A stretch of 64,000 bases of DNA from Azadirachta indica (GCA_022749755.1 CM040451.1:5718871-5782870), one strand, 5' to 3'. Counted from the first letter of the stretch, positions 22,863 to 34,665 are shown. Translations and numbers: made by a program. The notes: generated by a model not told the origin, from the letters alone.

Positions 22863-23635
22863 TGATACCGGATAATGGGAGTTTGTGTGGGGATTTAGGT
22901 TTTTTACTGAATAAGGATTGAAACAAGTTCTCTTCCTAAGGTTTACAACAAATGGAATACAGAAACACCACCCTAATTTACTACCAAAGGTTGTAGAACT
23001 CAAAATAATACTCACCACTCTATAAAAATTTTTCAAGAGATACAGAGTATAAAAAACACACAAATTTTAATTAAACTCAACTCAAAACAACTTGATTCTA
23101 ATACTACAAGCTTAAAACCTTTATATAGACTCTTACAAGAAAGGAAATGTCAAAGATTAGGCCAACAACCCTCAGAAATTTTAATGATTAGGCCAACAAC
23201 CATTACCTAACTTTGACAAATGAATACAAACATTTAAAATTCTTTGAAAATAACCAAAACAGTTAAGACTTTGAATTACAACTCACCAAATCCTTCTATC
23301 ATCTAGAAATTAAACAAAACAAATTGAATTTAAGCTAAAAAATCTTTGAATTCCGTGCATCTTGATTCTGCTTTGAAAATGAACATGTTGTAAAGAAGTT
23401 ATCATAACTTTTTCTAGAGAACTCCAAATGCTAAACCGTAAAATTTTATAGAAAGCTTACTTCTTCAACTTGCTAGTGGCACTAACTTCATGCTGAAATA
23501 TTACTTCAGTAAATACAGTTTTAATTCCAAAATTATCTCTCTGACAGTATCTTCATAACTTAGTAAATTCGGGTAATCTTCTTGAACATATTGGCACTTA
23601 AGTTCTGCTCTTGATATTCGGACACTCCCGTGTCA
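22863..23635 (-). repeat. H1 5' LTR
   Basis: This 773-bp LTR reads on the minus strand TGACACGGGAGTGTCC ... CCGGTATCA. A TATA-like TCTATATAAAGG lies near 23119 (minus). It is followed on the right by the AATTA duplication at 23636-23640. Confidence 0.93.
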
Positions 23636-24696
23636 AATTAGATGGGGTTTAACTAGTTATTTAATCTGGTATTAAAATATAAGATGAATTAAACAACTAT
23701 TATATAATTTAGATTATTAGTTTTTCTACTAAAATTAGAGAATTCCAATGATCATGATAATTCTCACTTACAGTTAATTAAATATATCCTTGATATAAGG
23801 CTTCTACTTAATTAATTGTATTGTTACAAGTAAATCATTTAACCATTTAAATCAAACCAACTCAATGTATTCAATTTAAATACTTATTCAAAAGAGCTTA
23901 ATTAAGGTAAGATGATGTTTCTAACACCTTAATTCTCAAATTAATTTCAATCACAAATAATAGATAGCAAATTCACAACAAATAATTAAATTATACAAAT
24001 TAATGAACAAAAAATAATCTTAACCTTGTAATTAATCATATTTCACAAAATATTTAATACCATTTTAATAGCAAAGCCAAACTCCCAAAATATGTTTACA
24101 CTTCTATTCTTAAATTCAAATCTATGAATCTAATTACAAAAGTTCTAAACATATAAGAGAAAATAAACAAACTTAAAGAAAGCTTCTCTTTTAAAAAGTT
24201 CACCACCAAGTTTTGAAGAAGATGATAATTCTGCCCAGCAAACATGTCCTTGTCTTCAATCTAGCAATCCTCCCCTTCCAATGAAAAATTCACCCTTTAA
24301 AAAACCCTCTTATTTATCAAATTTTTCCCCAATTCGTTCTCTCCTCAGCAGCACCTCCAAAGTCATCCCTTTTACTCATTTTTTCAACAACTTATTCAAA
24401 ATTCACTCCCACATTTACTTTTTTTTTTTTAAATGTAGGGTGTAAATCATTATGTCTAGTTTTCAAATTATTTTGTATCACCCAAATACAAGTATTGAGA
24501 ACAAAGTTATGCTAGAAAATATGGATTATGTTCAGTAAACACAGGCCGTCCAGCATCTTGGGTTTGTTTTTGGGCTTTTTACAATAATTCCTACAAGTAA
24601 TAAAAAGAAACTAAAAGTAATAAAATTCTAAGATAAAATACATAAATAAATGACATAAACATAATAAAATACCAGGACAAATATTGATTTATCATA

Positions 24697-24708
24697 GCTC
24701 TGATACCA
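24697..24708 (-). promoter_or_regulatory. G1 primer-binding site (initiator tRNA-Met type)
   Basis: On the minus strand TGGTATCAGAGC follows the G-family LTR at 24712-25557. It is immediately cut off by the T1 LTR end at 24694, so nothing else of this G element's interior remains here. Confidence 0.88.
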
Positions 24709-24711
24709 AAC

Positions 24712-25557
24712 TGATACGAACCCTGAGTATATTAAACTTGAGACCCAATATCTTTACGCATGGAAGCAATCTCTTAAAAAAATAAATCAGATTTACCTAA
24801 GTCTGCAACCCAATTTCAACTTGTGAAATAGAATCTTAGAATAAAATACCCTTAAAGTAATTAGCTTTGATTGTAAGAATCTTGATTCAAATAAGAATCA
24901 AAACAAGAGAAACATTCTCAATTTTATTTCATTCAAAGATTAATGATCTTTCTATAGGTGCATGTGGCTGAATATATAGGGATACAAGAAATAAGTAACC
25001 CTAAATGGAGTGTTTGGCCACAAGACTATACTTATTCTAATTTAAATTAAAAAAAACTAAATTTGAACTTAATAATTAATATTAATAGCCCAAACACATA
25101 ACAAATTAAATAATATATGTTTATAAATAATACTAAAATAGATAATGGGCTTAAGCAGCAACTTAGTCCAAATAGCGCATGGAATCCAAAACTTTTATCA
25201 CGATAAAGATCTGATTCAAATTGCAAATAAAAAACTTGAACATGCTTGCTTAGCCTTGAGACATCATTCGAATATGGCCTTGTACAAATTTGAGAATTCG
25301 AATTCTACAAAAGCTTTAATCTTCAAGTTTTGCTTTCTTGTACTTGTGTCAATGTTACCAAGCTCCGATTATTTTCTTGAAGTCCAAGTTTGATATTTGA
25401 CTCTTTCTTGCACTCCTGAATTGTTGTAAGATCATCCCACAAGCCTTGAATCATCTCATTCAATGCATCCTTGAATTTCTTCATTCTTGCTCTGGTAATG
25501 GAACCACTAGGTAGCTAAATTGGATCATTACTCTTGTGTGCATCTGTATTTGCATCA
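24712..25557 (-). repeat. G1 5' LTR
   Basis: An 846-bp G-family LTR in minus orientation: TGATGCAAATAC ... GGGTTCGTATCA. Because the primer site follows it, it is a 5' LTR and not a solo LTR. It lies against T2 RT sequence (right) and the T1 5' LTR (left). The rest of G1 is not on the other side of T1, so a larger rearrangement or deletion removed it. Confidence 0.9.
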
Positions 25558-26093
25558 CCACCATATCCAAAAAAATTGACATCATGCATCTTTAGAATGT
25601 TGTAGGAGCGTTGCATAAAGCGAATGGCATCCTCCTAAGGGCAAATGTTCTAAATGGGCGAGTGAATGTTGTCTTCTCTTGATCCTCTAGTGCAATCGAC
25701 ACTTGATAATAACCTAAAAGACCATCAAGAAAACAATAAAAATCATGCCCTGCCAATCTTTCCAATATCATATTAATAAATAAAAGTGGAAAAATGATCT
25801 TTCTCTTTGTAGTTGAATTCAACTTTCTATAATCAATGCACATTCTCTACCCGGTAGTCATTTTAATCAGTACCAACTCATTATTTTCATTCCTCACCAC
25901 TGTAATGCCTGATTTTTGGCATAATATGAACTGAACTAACCCATTTACTATCAAAAATTGGGTAGATGACTCCTGCATTTAAGAGTTTTAAAACCTCTTT
26001 CTTAACTACCTCTTGCAAATTAGGATTTAATCCCCTTTGGGCTTCTCTCGCAGGTTTGGCATTATCTTCTAAAATAATTTTATGCATGCACAT
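25558..26093 (-). pseudogene. pol: T2 reverse transcriptase (truncated)
   Basis: On the minus strand RT starts with CMHKIILEDNAKP and AQRGLNPNLQEVVKKEVLKL (26093-25887), then MCIDYRKLNSTTK, FCFLDGLLGYYQV and RRMPFALCNAPTTF (25843-25592). A TAA follows where a Gln codon stands in T4 (ATFQRCM). The sequence ends at the D-M-V position just before the catalytic IDDF region, cut by the G1 LTR. A frameshift near 25880 separates the two frames. Confidence 0.88.
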
Positions 26094-27235
26094 TATAGGA
26101 CTAATGCCTTTAATATCACTTATACTCCATCCTATAGCTTTCTTAAGTCGACTAAGCTCTCTTACAACTCTCTCTTCTTAGGTTTGGGTCAAAGTAGATG
26201 AAATGATTATAGGGTATGTATCCCCCTCTCCTAAAAATATGTATTTAAGATGTTTAGGCAATTCTTTAATCTCAATTTTAGGTGAAGTGATTTCTGCCCT
26301 TGGTAAGAATTTTGGTAGCTCTAAGGGTTTGCTAGGATTTTATAAAATTGGTTTGGCTTTATCTAGCATCTAATGATATCCCTTAGTCTCTTCTTCAAGT
26401 GTTTCTTCTACTCTCTCATCAATAAGTGCAACTTCAAGCTTATCCTTCATTTCTTCCTGATATAAACAAGTGAATTTATACAATCAATAAAATAGCACTC
26501 ATCTTTAGTAGAAATAGAAGGAATTGATAAAGAATCAAACACTTTAAATTCAACAGTTTCTCCCAAGACCGTCATCGATAACCTCCTATTTGTGACATCA
26601 ATTATTGTCTTGGTTGTTGCTATGGATGGTCTACCAAGAAGAATTGTATGCTCTTTGTCCTTTAAGGGTGTTCCTTCCATCTCCAAAACCACAAACTTCA
26701 CTGGTACAATAAGCTTGTCTACTTGCACCAACAAATCTTCAATTGTTCCTTTTGGATATTTAACTGACCTATCCGTAAATTGACAGGTCATAATTGTAGG
26801 CTTAAACTTCCCTAAACCTAGTTGCAAGTATATGGAGTATCGCATTAGATTAATACTTGCTTCTAAGTGTCTAGCATGACTTTAGCTATCTTCTTGTCTC
26901 CCGTAGTTATGTTTATGTTGAAACTTCTAGGATTTTTCAATTTTGGAGGCAAATTTTGTTGAAACACTGCACTAGCAACTTCTGAGACCATGACTTTCTC
27001 ATTCTTCTCATATATTCTCTTTTTGGTGTTGAGTTCCTTGAAAAATTTTGCATATGATAGTATATTTCTAATAACATCCAAAAGAGATAAGTTAATATCA
27101 ACCTTAGAAAACATCTCAAAAAAATCAGAAAATTGTTTATCTTGCTTATTTTTTCTTAAACGATGCGGATAAGGAATTGGAGGCCTATAATGCTTAGTTC
27201 CCTTGTAGAGCGATGGAGTAGAAGCTAAATTCTTC
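26094..27235 (-). pseudogene. pol: T2 protease and flanking linker
   Basis: The minus frame 27273-26863 holds linker sequence and INITTGDKKIAKVMLD, ending next to the protease site. Protease continues in 26845-26447 with YLQLGLGKFKPTIM and the HTILLGRPSIATTKTIIDV motif. The DLGAS active site seen in T4 falls at the break near 26860, where the frame is lost. The segment 26094-26446 is the decayed protease-RT linker. The 27235 end is the insertion point of a solo G LTR. Confidence 0.85.
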
Positions 27236-28080
27236 TTATGCAAATATGGATGCACACAAGAGCAATGATCCAATTCAGCTATTTAGTGGTCCCGTTACAA
27301 AAGTAAGAATGAAGAAATTCAAGGATGCATTGAATTGGATGATTCAAGGCTTATGAGATGATCTTACAACAATTCAAGAGTGCAAGAGTCAAATATCAAA
27401 TTTGGACTTCAAGACAATAATCAGAGCTTGGTAACATTGACACAAGTACAAGAAGGCAAAACTTGAAAATTAAAGCTTCTATGGAATTCGAATTCTCAAA
27501 TCTGTACAAGACCATATTCAAATGATGTCTCAAGGCTAAGCAAGCATGTTTCAAGTCTTTTATTTGCAATTCGAATAAGATCTTCATCATGATGAAAGTT
27601 TCAGATTCCATGTGTCATTTGGGCTAAGTTGCTACTCAAGCCCATTATCTATTTTAGTATTATTTATAAGCATATATTATTTAGTTTGTTATGTGTTTGT
27701 GCTGTTAATGTTAATTATTAAGCCCAAATTCAATTTGTTTTTTAATTTAAATTAGAATAAGTATAGTCTTGTAGCCAAATACTCCATTTAGGGTTACTTA
27801 TTTCTTATATCCTTATATATTCAGCCATATGCTCCCATAGAAAGATCATTAATCTTTGAATGAAATAAAATTGAGAGTGTTTCTCTTGTTTTGATTCTTG
27901 CTTGAATCAAGATTCTTACAATCAAAGCTAATTACTTTGAGAGTATTTTATTCTAAAACTCTATTTCACAAGTTGAAATTGGGTTGCAGACTCGAGTAAA
28001 TTTGATTTAACTTTCCAAGAAATTGCTTCCATGCGTAAAGATATTGGGTCTCAAGTTTAATATGCTCAGGATTTGTATCA
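27236..28080 (+). mobile_element. Solo G-family LTR (SG1) in T2
   Basis: An 845-bp LTR in plus orientation, starting TTATGCAAATATGG (the family start is TGATGCAAAT) and ending TTTGTATCA. It is flanked by TCTTC (27231-27235) and CCTTC (28081-28085), a 5-bp target duplication with one mismatch. T1 (about 15800) and T4 (about 60205) have the uninterrupted site. A solo LTR normally arises by recombination between the two LTRs of a full element. A TATA-like CTTATATATTC lies about 27813-27823. Confidence 0.92.
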
Positions 28081-29442
28081 CCTTCTCTTTGCTCTTCTTG
28101 GAATGCTTAGAAGGTCGAAGATCTTTAGCTTGTTATTCTTTGGAAACTTCTTACTCCCTATTTTCTGCATCAAGTGGTAAATCATTAGAATTTTCATAAT
28201 CAAAATATTTGTTAATAATTTTACCACTTCGTAAGACTGTAATAGCTTTTGCTTGCTCGAGTTGGTTAGGTAGTTTTCCTTTTTGATGTCCTTACATGTG
28301 TTCTGCAAGTTGCCCAACTTGCATTTCTACCCTCTTTATAGATGCTTATCAGGAATCCAACCTTTGACTATGTCTCTCATGGTTTTCTTTATTGACTTGA
28401 ATGAAGGTGTTCAAGCTCTCTCCATTGTTGCTCTTCTAGGTTGTTTAGGTGGCATGGCTTGGATTTGATGTTGATTTGGCCTTGAGTTTTAAGCATATGA
28501 TGGATTATTATTAGTCTTCCAAGAGTAATTTGGATGATTTCTCCACCTGGATTATATGTGTTTGCAAAAGGATCATGTCTTGGCTTAGGTTGGTAAGACT
28601 CTATCAAATTAGCTTGTTCTTGTTCACAACGTATGTAAGAATCACAAGACAAAGAACGAGTGTTAGCATTATGCCCATAAATTCCACATACCTTATGAGT
28701 TGGCTGGTTATTAGTCATAAGGAGTTTGACTTTTTAGTCAATTCAGCAAGTTGCATTGCCATTTCATTGTTGGATCTTAAATCATGAACCCCAACTCTCC
28801 TTTCTCTTGCACTCTTTTGCTGCGAATTAGCACCCAAAATTTCATATAACTCATGTATCTCTTCTGCCATGGCTCCACCGGCGGCATTATCAACCATGTA
28901 TTAACATTGTTGTGTCAATCCATCATAGAAAAATTGGTTTGTAGCTACAGCAGAAAATGATGGTGAGGACATTGGATAAGAAGCATCTTGAATCTATCTC
29001 ATGCTTCATGGAAAGGCTCTCCCTCTATTTGAGAAAAAGTAGCAATTTTAGTCCTTAACTCAGTAATCTTTTGGTGAGAGTAGAATTTTCCCATGAATTT
29101 GTTGTAAACCGCTTCCCATGTAGTTAAAGATCTTGGTGGAAAAGTCATCAGCCAAGCTTTAGCTCTATCTTTTAGCATATAGGGACAATACCTCATTCTA
29201 GGTTGATCCTCGATTAATCCTTGCAAAGGAAAAGTTTGCACTGTCACATAAAAATCCCTAATGAAAATCAAAGGGCTTCTGTTGTTTTGGGCTCCATGCT
29301 TGCTGTTTCCTCAACAATTTTTTTTTCTTGTTCAATAAGTAATTGATGTTTTTCAACTAGTTATCTTAAGTTCTCCTTTATTCCTAGGATATTATCCCTT
29401 TTCTCTCCAAGACCTCCGCTTAGGGAATTGTTACCGTGCATG
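28081..29442 (-). pseudogene. gag: T2 gag
   Basis: On the minus strand the capsid part (29271-28999) shows FIRDFYVTVQTFPLQGLIED and LKDRAKAWLMTFPP. Then come AVYNKFMGKFYSHQK, the knuckle region (28718-28389) with CGIYGHNANTRS, and linker pieces (28317-28078). The zinc knuckle has lost its first Cys pair and last Cys, unlike T1 and T4. About 175 bp present in T4 between 61440 and 61600 are missing near 29285. The frame is broken in many places. Confidence 0.85.
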
Positions 29443-30708
29443 TGATAAATCAATATTTGTCCTAATATTTTGTTATGTTTATATTTTTTATTCATGTATT
29501 TTATCTTAGAATTTTGTTGCTTTAAACTTCTTTTTATTACTTGTAGGAATTATTGTAGAAAGCTCAAAAACAAACCCAAGATGCTATAAGGCGCGTTTTT
29601 GTTGAACATAGTTCGTATTTTATAACATAATTTTGTCCTCAATACTCGTATTTAGGTGATACAAAATAATTTGAAAACTAGATATAATGATTTACAACCC
29701 TACATTTTAAAAGGAAAGCAAATATTGAAGTTTTAAGGGTCAAAACTCCAGCTGAAAAGAAGACAATTGGGAGACAAACTTTCCTTGACATGTGGGAGTG
29801 AATTTTGAATAAGTTGTTGACAAACTGAGTAAAGAGAGATAACTTTTAGATAGGCTATTGGGCTAAGAACAAATGCGGGAAGAATTTGATGAATAATAGG
29901 GTTTTCTAAAGAGTGAGTTTTCCTTTGAAGGGGGAGGATTGCTAGATTAAAGAGGACATTCTTGCTGGACAGAATTATCATCTTCTTCAAAAACTTGGTG
30001 GTGAACCTTAAAAAAGGGAAGCTTTCTTTTAGTTTGTTTATTTTTCAAATATGTTTAGAACTTTTGTAATTACATTCGTAGATTTGGATTTAAGAATGGA
30101 AGTGTAAACATATTTTGGGAGTTTAACTTTGCTATTGAAATGAAATTGAATATGTTATGAAATGTGATTAATTTGAAGGTTGAGATTATGAATTCATTGA
30201 TTTGTATAATTTTGATTACTTGTTGTAAATTTGCTATCTATTATTTGTGATTGAAATTAATTTGAGAATTAAGGTGTTAGAAACATCATCTTACCTTAAT
30301 TAAGCTCTTTTGAATAAATATTTAAATTGAATCCATTGAATTGGTTTAATTTAAATGGTTAAATGAATTCCTTGTAACAATACAATTAATTAAGTAGAAG
30401 CCTCATATCAAAGATATATTTAATTAATTGTAAGTGAAATTGCCATGATTATTGGAATTCTTTAGCTTTAGTAGAAAAATCAATAATCCAAAATACATAA
30501 TGGTTGTTTAATTCACCTTATATTTCAATTGAAATTGTCATTTAATTGCATTAGAGTATTTACGATTTTATGTTTGCTTAAATTAGTAATTAATAGGAAA
30601 CAATAAGGATTTAAACCATTACAATTCTACAAGATATTGACCTCGAGTGAACTTATCGTTAGTTATTAATGATTCGTGCACTTGCAAGCATTTAAAATTT
30701 GCACATCA
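29443..30708 (+). mobile_element. Solo T-family LTR (ST1) with perfect target duplication
   Basis: A 1266-bp LTR in plus orientation, from TGATAAATCAATATTTG to TTTGCACATCA. It is flanked by GCATG at 29438-29442 and 30709-30713. T1 at about 17305-17330 reads CCGTGCATGTACCTAATGAA without interruption, giving the empty site. T4 (61745) gives the same. The LTR is about 100 bp shorter than relatives because of a deletion near 30525. It sits in antisense orientation in a T element, that is, in its own family. Confidence 0.96.
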
Positions 30709-30900
30709 GCATGTACCTAATAAAAGAAAAAAAAAGAAATTAAGCTACAAAGAAACAAAATAAAATAGCAATAAATGAAACACTTACAACAAATGAAATA
30801 AGAACATATAAAACACTCAAAACAAATAAAAAAAAAATAGCAACAAAGAAAACAACTATAGAATTTAAACACCAATTCATAGACAACGGCGCCAAAAATT
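30709..30900 (-). other. T2 leader with tRNA-Asp primer site
   Basis: This is the untranslated leader of T2. The primer site at 30877-30893 reads TGGCGCCGTTGTCT on the minus strand and begins seven bases after the LTR. Its last bases have decayed compared with T1 and T4. Confidence 0.8.
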
Positions 30901-32273
30901 TGATGTGCAAATTTTAAATGCTCGCAAGTGCACGAATTGTTAATAGTTGAAGATAAATTCACTTCGAAGTCAATCTCTCGTGGAATTATAATGGTTTAAA
31001 TCCTTATTGTTTCCTGTTAATTACTAATTTAAGCAAACATAAAATTGAAATACTGTAATGTAATCAAATGACAATTTCATATTATTTCAATTGAAGTGAT
31101 TAAATAGCTAAATTACAAAAACTTGAAATTTATAAAATTCTGTTGAATTCAATGAAATTATATGGGATTTGGCTATCTAATTTGGTATTGAAATATTAGG
31201 TGAATTAAATAATCATTGTGTAATTTTGATTATTAATTTTTCCACTAAAACTAGAGAATTTCAATGATCATAGTAATTCTCAATTACAATTAATTAATTA
31301 TATCCTTGATATGAAGCTTCTACTTAATTAATTGTATTATTACAAGGAATTCATTTAACCATTTAAATCAAACCAATTCAATGGATTTAATTTAAATAAT
31401 TGTTCAAAAGAGCTTAATTAAGATAAGATGATGTTTCTAACACCTTAATTTTCAAATTCATTTCAATTATAAATAATAGATAGCAAATCCACAACAAATA
31501 ATCAAAATTATACAGATCCATAAACAAAAAATAATCTCAACCTCCGATTAATCACATTTCACAAAATATTTAATACCAATTCAATAGTAAAGCCAAACTC
31601 TCAAAATATGTTTATACTTCCATTCTTAAATTCAAATCTATTAATCTAATTACAAAACTTCTAAACATATTTGAAAAAATAAAAAAAAACTTAAAGAAAG
31701 CTTCCCTTTTTGAAGGTTTACCACTAAGTTTTGAAGAAGAAGATAATTCTGTCCAGTAAGAATGTCTTCCTCTTCAATCCAGCAATCCTCTCCCTCTAAT
31801 GGAAAACTCACTCTTTAGAAAACCCTCTTATTCATCAAATCCTTCCCCAATTCGTTCTCTACCCAGTAGCACCTCTAAAGCCATCCCTTTTACTCATTTT
31901 GTCAATAATTTATTCAAAATTCACTCCCACATGTCAAGGAAAGTCTATCTTTCAGTTGTCTTCTTTCTAGTTCTCTTCAACATTTACTTTTTTTTTTTAA
32001 ATGTAAGGTTGTAAATCATTATATTTAGTTTTCAAATTATTTTGTATCACCCAAATACAAGTATTGAAGACAAAGTTATGTTAAAAAATATGGACTATAT
32101 TCAATAAATACGGGCTTTCTAGCATCTTGGGTTTGTTTTTGGGCTTTCTATAATAATTCCTACAAGTAATAAAAAGAAGCTTAAAGCAATAAAATTCTAA
32201 AATAAAATACTTGAATAAAGGATATAAATATAACAAAATATTAGAACAAATATTGATTTATCAGCTTGCACCT
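30901..32273 (-). repeat. T2 5' LTR
   Basis: This 1373-bp LTR reads on the minus strand TGATAAATCAATATTTG ... TTTGCACATCA. It is complete and a good reference for the family length. The five bases outside it are GCTTG; the other end of T2 is lost, so no duplication can be checked. Confidence 0.92.
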
Positions 32274-33243
32274 ATTTTTCCTCTCCAATTAGACACTAAC
32301 TTAAGCATTAAAGAGGGGTCGTTGGAGAGGCAAGTACTTTCTGAGCATTGATTTGTCTTACAGGAAGTGAGCAGACCAGCTTGGTGGTGTTATGAGTTTG
32401 AAATAGTATAGAGGCAAAGAGAGCTTAATGAAATGGCCACGTGAGAAGCAAATTGCGTATACTTTGACATCTTTAAGGTTTCTCGAAGGATTACAGACAA
32501 TTAAGTTGAAGTTTAGGTTTGGAGACCTAAAACAGACTGAAAAGAAGAGGGTGTTGAAGTCATTTTCGTTGAGCAAGGAACGTAAGTTTTATCACCATTG
32601 AAGGTTTTCTAGAGCGTGGGTTTGTGTATCATCTTTGGACTACCTCTTTTTGTTGAGTGCATACTTAGACCTGGTGCAAGCTATCTTCCCGCCATAGGTT
32701 GCATCCGACATGTAAAATCCTGGTGTGAGGCAGTGCAAAATTCTCGTATGAACAACCTTGAATCTGAGTTTGAACCAAGTTAAAACTATGATATTGTATC
32801 TAGGTATGTGTAAAAAGTATAAGTAAACCCAAGCCACCATTTGGAGTTTAAAATGTGGATTGCAATGTAAAACATAAAAGTAGATCCAAGTTTAGGCCAA
32901 AGACCTAAATGATCCATTATGTGATTTAACTAATATATAGGGAACAAAAAATCCCAAAACCTTGGAGTCCATTTTTAGAATCTAAAACCTTATTTTAATT
33001 AATTTACGATTACTTAAAATAAGTATTTAATTATAATTAAGAATAATTTGAATATGTGTTCTAGTTACGTGGGATTAGTGACAATGTATTTTATTGTAAG
33101 AACAATTCTTTTAAACAGCTCTTTTCATTAGGGGTATATTACACTAATTTAACTTTTAGATAAAAATTTATCTTAAGAATATGAAATATTAAAATAAGAT
33201 TACATGGAGATAATTATGTTCCATTATGATTACACATCACATA

Positions 33244-33253
33244 GTATAAAAAG
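33244..33253 (+). promoter_or_regulatory. TATA box upstream of a possible exon
   Basis: AGTATAAAAAGGG is a strong plant TATA match about 50 bp before the ATG at 33296, the usual spacing for a short 5' untranslated leader. It is not at an LTR position. Confidence 0.45.
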
Positions 33254-33295
33254 GGACATAATTTCTCGTTCAAATTAGGTAGAGAAATAGAGAAA

Positions 33296-33360
33296 ATGTC
33301 GATAATCTTGAAGGCTTGGCTATTGTTCATGCCTCTTGCACTTGTGTCTATTTCTTCCCG
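33296..33360 (+). other. Possible orphan first exon with signal-peptide-like sequence
   Basis: From ATG 33296 the frame reads MSIILKAWLLFMPLALVSI and then SSR: one Lys followed by a hydrophobic core, like a secretion signal. The frame would close at once at TAA, but CCCG|GTAACA at 33360/33361 is a plausible splice donor. Several plant secreted-protein families have a tiny first exon that encodes only the signal. I see no matching second exon before the H2 LTR, so a host gene may have been cut here. Chance occurrence is a real alternative. Confidence 0.3.
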
Positions 33361-34249
33361 GTAACATTACTGATTCTTACTTTTTGGCTGTCTTTTGTCA
33401 TGAAAATTAATCTTGAATATTATTCTAGTATCTTATTGTCTTCCTTGCATCCATAAATGTTAATCTAGTTATTTTTAGACTTAGAAAACACCTTCCATAG
33501 CTTTAGATCTATCAGGTCGCAAATGGTTATATTGAATATCGCTGCAAACAATTTCTTCAATATTGATTTAGTTTTATAGTAATTGCAACTTATCCTTAAA
33601 ATTATTCTATTCCTTTGGATTGGTACTGTGACTAGTTTGTTAGTATATATGCTATAGACTCATAATTTAGATCTTGTGATTTATTAATAATTACAAGTAT
33701 TAGAGGCGAGCACGGGTTGGTTCGGTTTAGGTTTTTTGAAAATTAGACTGAATTAAAAAATTTTGAGTTTTTAATTTTTAAGACTATATCGGATTGAAGT
33801 TTGACCGATCGACTCAATCTGACTTTTGGGTTTTCATTTTTATTTTTTATTTTAAATTTGAGACTATAACAACACTTATTTACATATCAATATTCCTTTT
33901 TTTTAATTTAATAAATATAATTTTAACTTTATAATACTGAAATTCATTAATATAATATAATATAATTAAGGTAGAATGACAGCAGAATACTTGATTTTAA
34001 AAATAAATGTCAAGTAAGTGCCCAAATCGAAGATATTTGTCAATGACACCCTCTCCTTTAAAATTCTCCATCTTTATTATAACAAAAAAGAATATAATAG
34101 TTATTACAACTTCAAATTAAAATTAAAAAATATAAAACATAATTATTTTATATATTTGAGGGTAAAATGGTTATTATGATTTAAATAAATATAAAAATTG
34201 AATTAATTTAATAAAAATGATTATATAATAAAAAAGAAGAAATCGTAAA

Positions 34250-34520
34250 CTCTATCTTCTTTTTCTCCTGCAGCTGCCGCCTACTTCTTCTCCTTCTTCT
34301 CCATCTTCCTCTTCTTCTTTCTTTTCTTCTATTTGTTATTTCCATCTTCTTCTTTCTTTTCTTCTTTCATTCCTTCTTCTTATTTCCATCATCATCATCT
34401 TCTTCTTCTTTTCTGTTTTTTCTTTTTTCTTTCTCTAAGTATTCTTGTTCTTTATGTTTTTTTCCCTCTTTTTGGTCTGCTTCCTTCTTTATTTCTTCTT
34501 TTCTTTACTAAATTGCTAAA
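34250..34520 (+). repeat. TTC/CTT-rich low-complexity tract
   Basis: About 270 bp are dominated by TTC, TTCC and CATC on the plus strand. The frame at 34333-34527 is a product of this composition and not a gene. Confidence 0.85.
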
Positions 34521-34665
34521 TAAATAGTGATTGATTTGGAATTAAATTAGAGTATTGTGTGAATCTAAGGAATTATGGAATGAAATTGGTATAGGATTCA
34601 AAGTGAGTTTTAATTGGATGGATTGAAGTAGTGTTGAAGATTGAAATTTCTTTGTTGGAAATTTG

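Larger units (their letters stand above)
17747..23635 (-). mobile_element. H1, complete Ty3/gypsy element with 5-bp target duplication
   Basis: A 5889-bp element with two LTRs (771 and 773 bp), initiator-Met primer site, gag, protease, RT, RNase H, integrase and polypurine tract, flanked by AATTA at 17742-17746 and 23636-23640. It sits in the T1 5' LTR. By eye the LTRs differ at about 30 positions (roughly 96% identical), so it is a fairly recent insertion. Its genes carry stops, a frameshift and a 37-bp deletion in integrase. Two of the stops are also present in H2, so the source copy was probably already defective. Confidence 0.95.
17487..24694 (-). repeat. T1 5' LTR, split by element H1
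   Basis: The LTR (minus) consists of 17487-17746 and 23636-24694, together about 1.3 kb after removing one copy of the AATTA duplication. It ends (minus sense) ...TTTGTACATCA next to the primer site and starts TGATAAATCAATATTTG at 24694. H1 inserted between the halves with a perfect 5-bp duplication. Outside 24694 the sequence is a G-type primer site, and no duplication matching the left T1 end (1287-1291) is seen. Confidence 0.88.
25558..32273 (-). mobile_element. T2, 5' part of a T-family (Athila-type) element
   Basis: On the minus strand it runs from the 5' LTR (32273-30901) through primer site, gag, linker and protease to the middle of RT, where it stops at the G1 LTR (25558). RNase H, integrase and the 3' LTR are missing. 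Two solo LTRs sit inside it: G type at 27236-28080 and T type at 29443-30708. After removing both, gag and linker line up with T1 and T4. Confidence 0.9.

Noticed and set aside
1287..24699. A target duplication for T1
   Set aside because: GTTTA before 1292 and TAGCT after 24694 do not match, so T1 as one simple insertion cannot be demonstrated.
32274..32390. Tat/Ogre-type LTR end
   Set aside because: Only a loose resemblance (TAACTTAAGCAT...GGAGAGG...ACAGG) with no primer site or internal domain; noted in the region entry but not called as an element.
33296..33585. A two-exon small gene using an acceptor at about 33511
   Set aside because: The second exon would add about 20 residues without any conserved pattern; evidence is too weak to call a gene.
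33700..33860. MITE-like sequence starting GGTTGGTTCGGTTTAGG
   Set aside because: No terminal inverted repeats or target duplication could be found by eye.
34333..34527. Hydrophobic Ser/Phe/Leu-rich frame
   Set aside because: It is a product of the TTC/CTT low-complexity tract.
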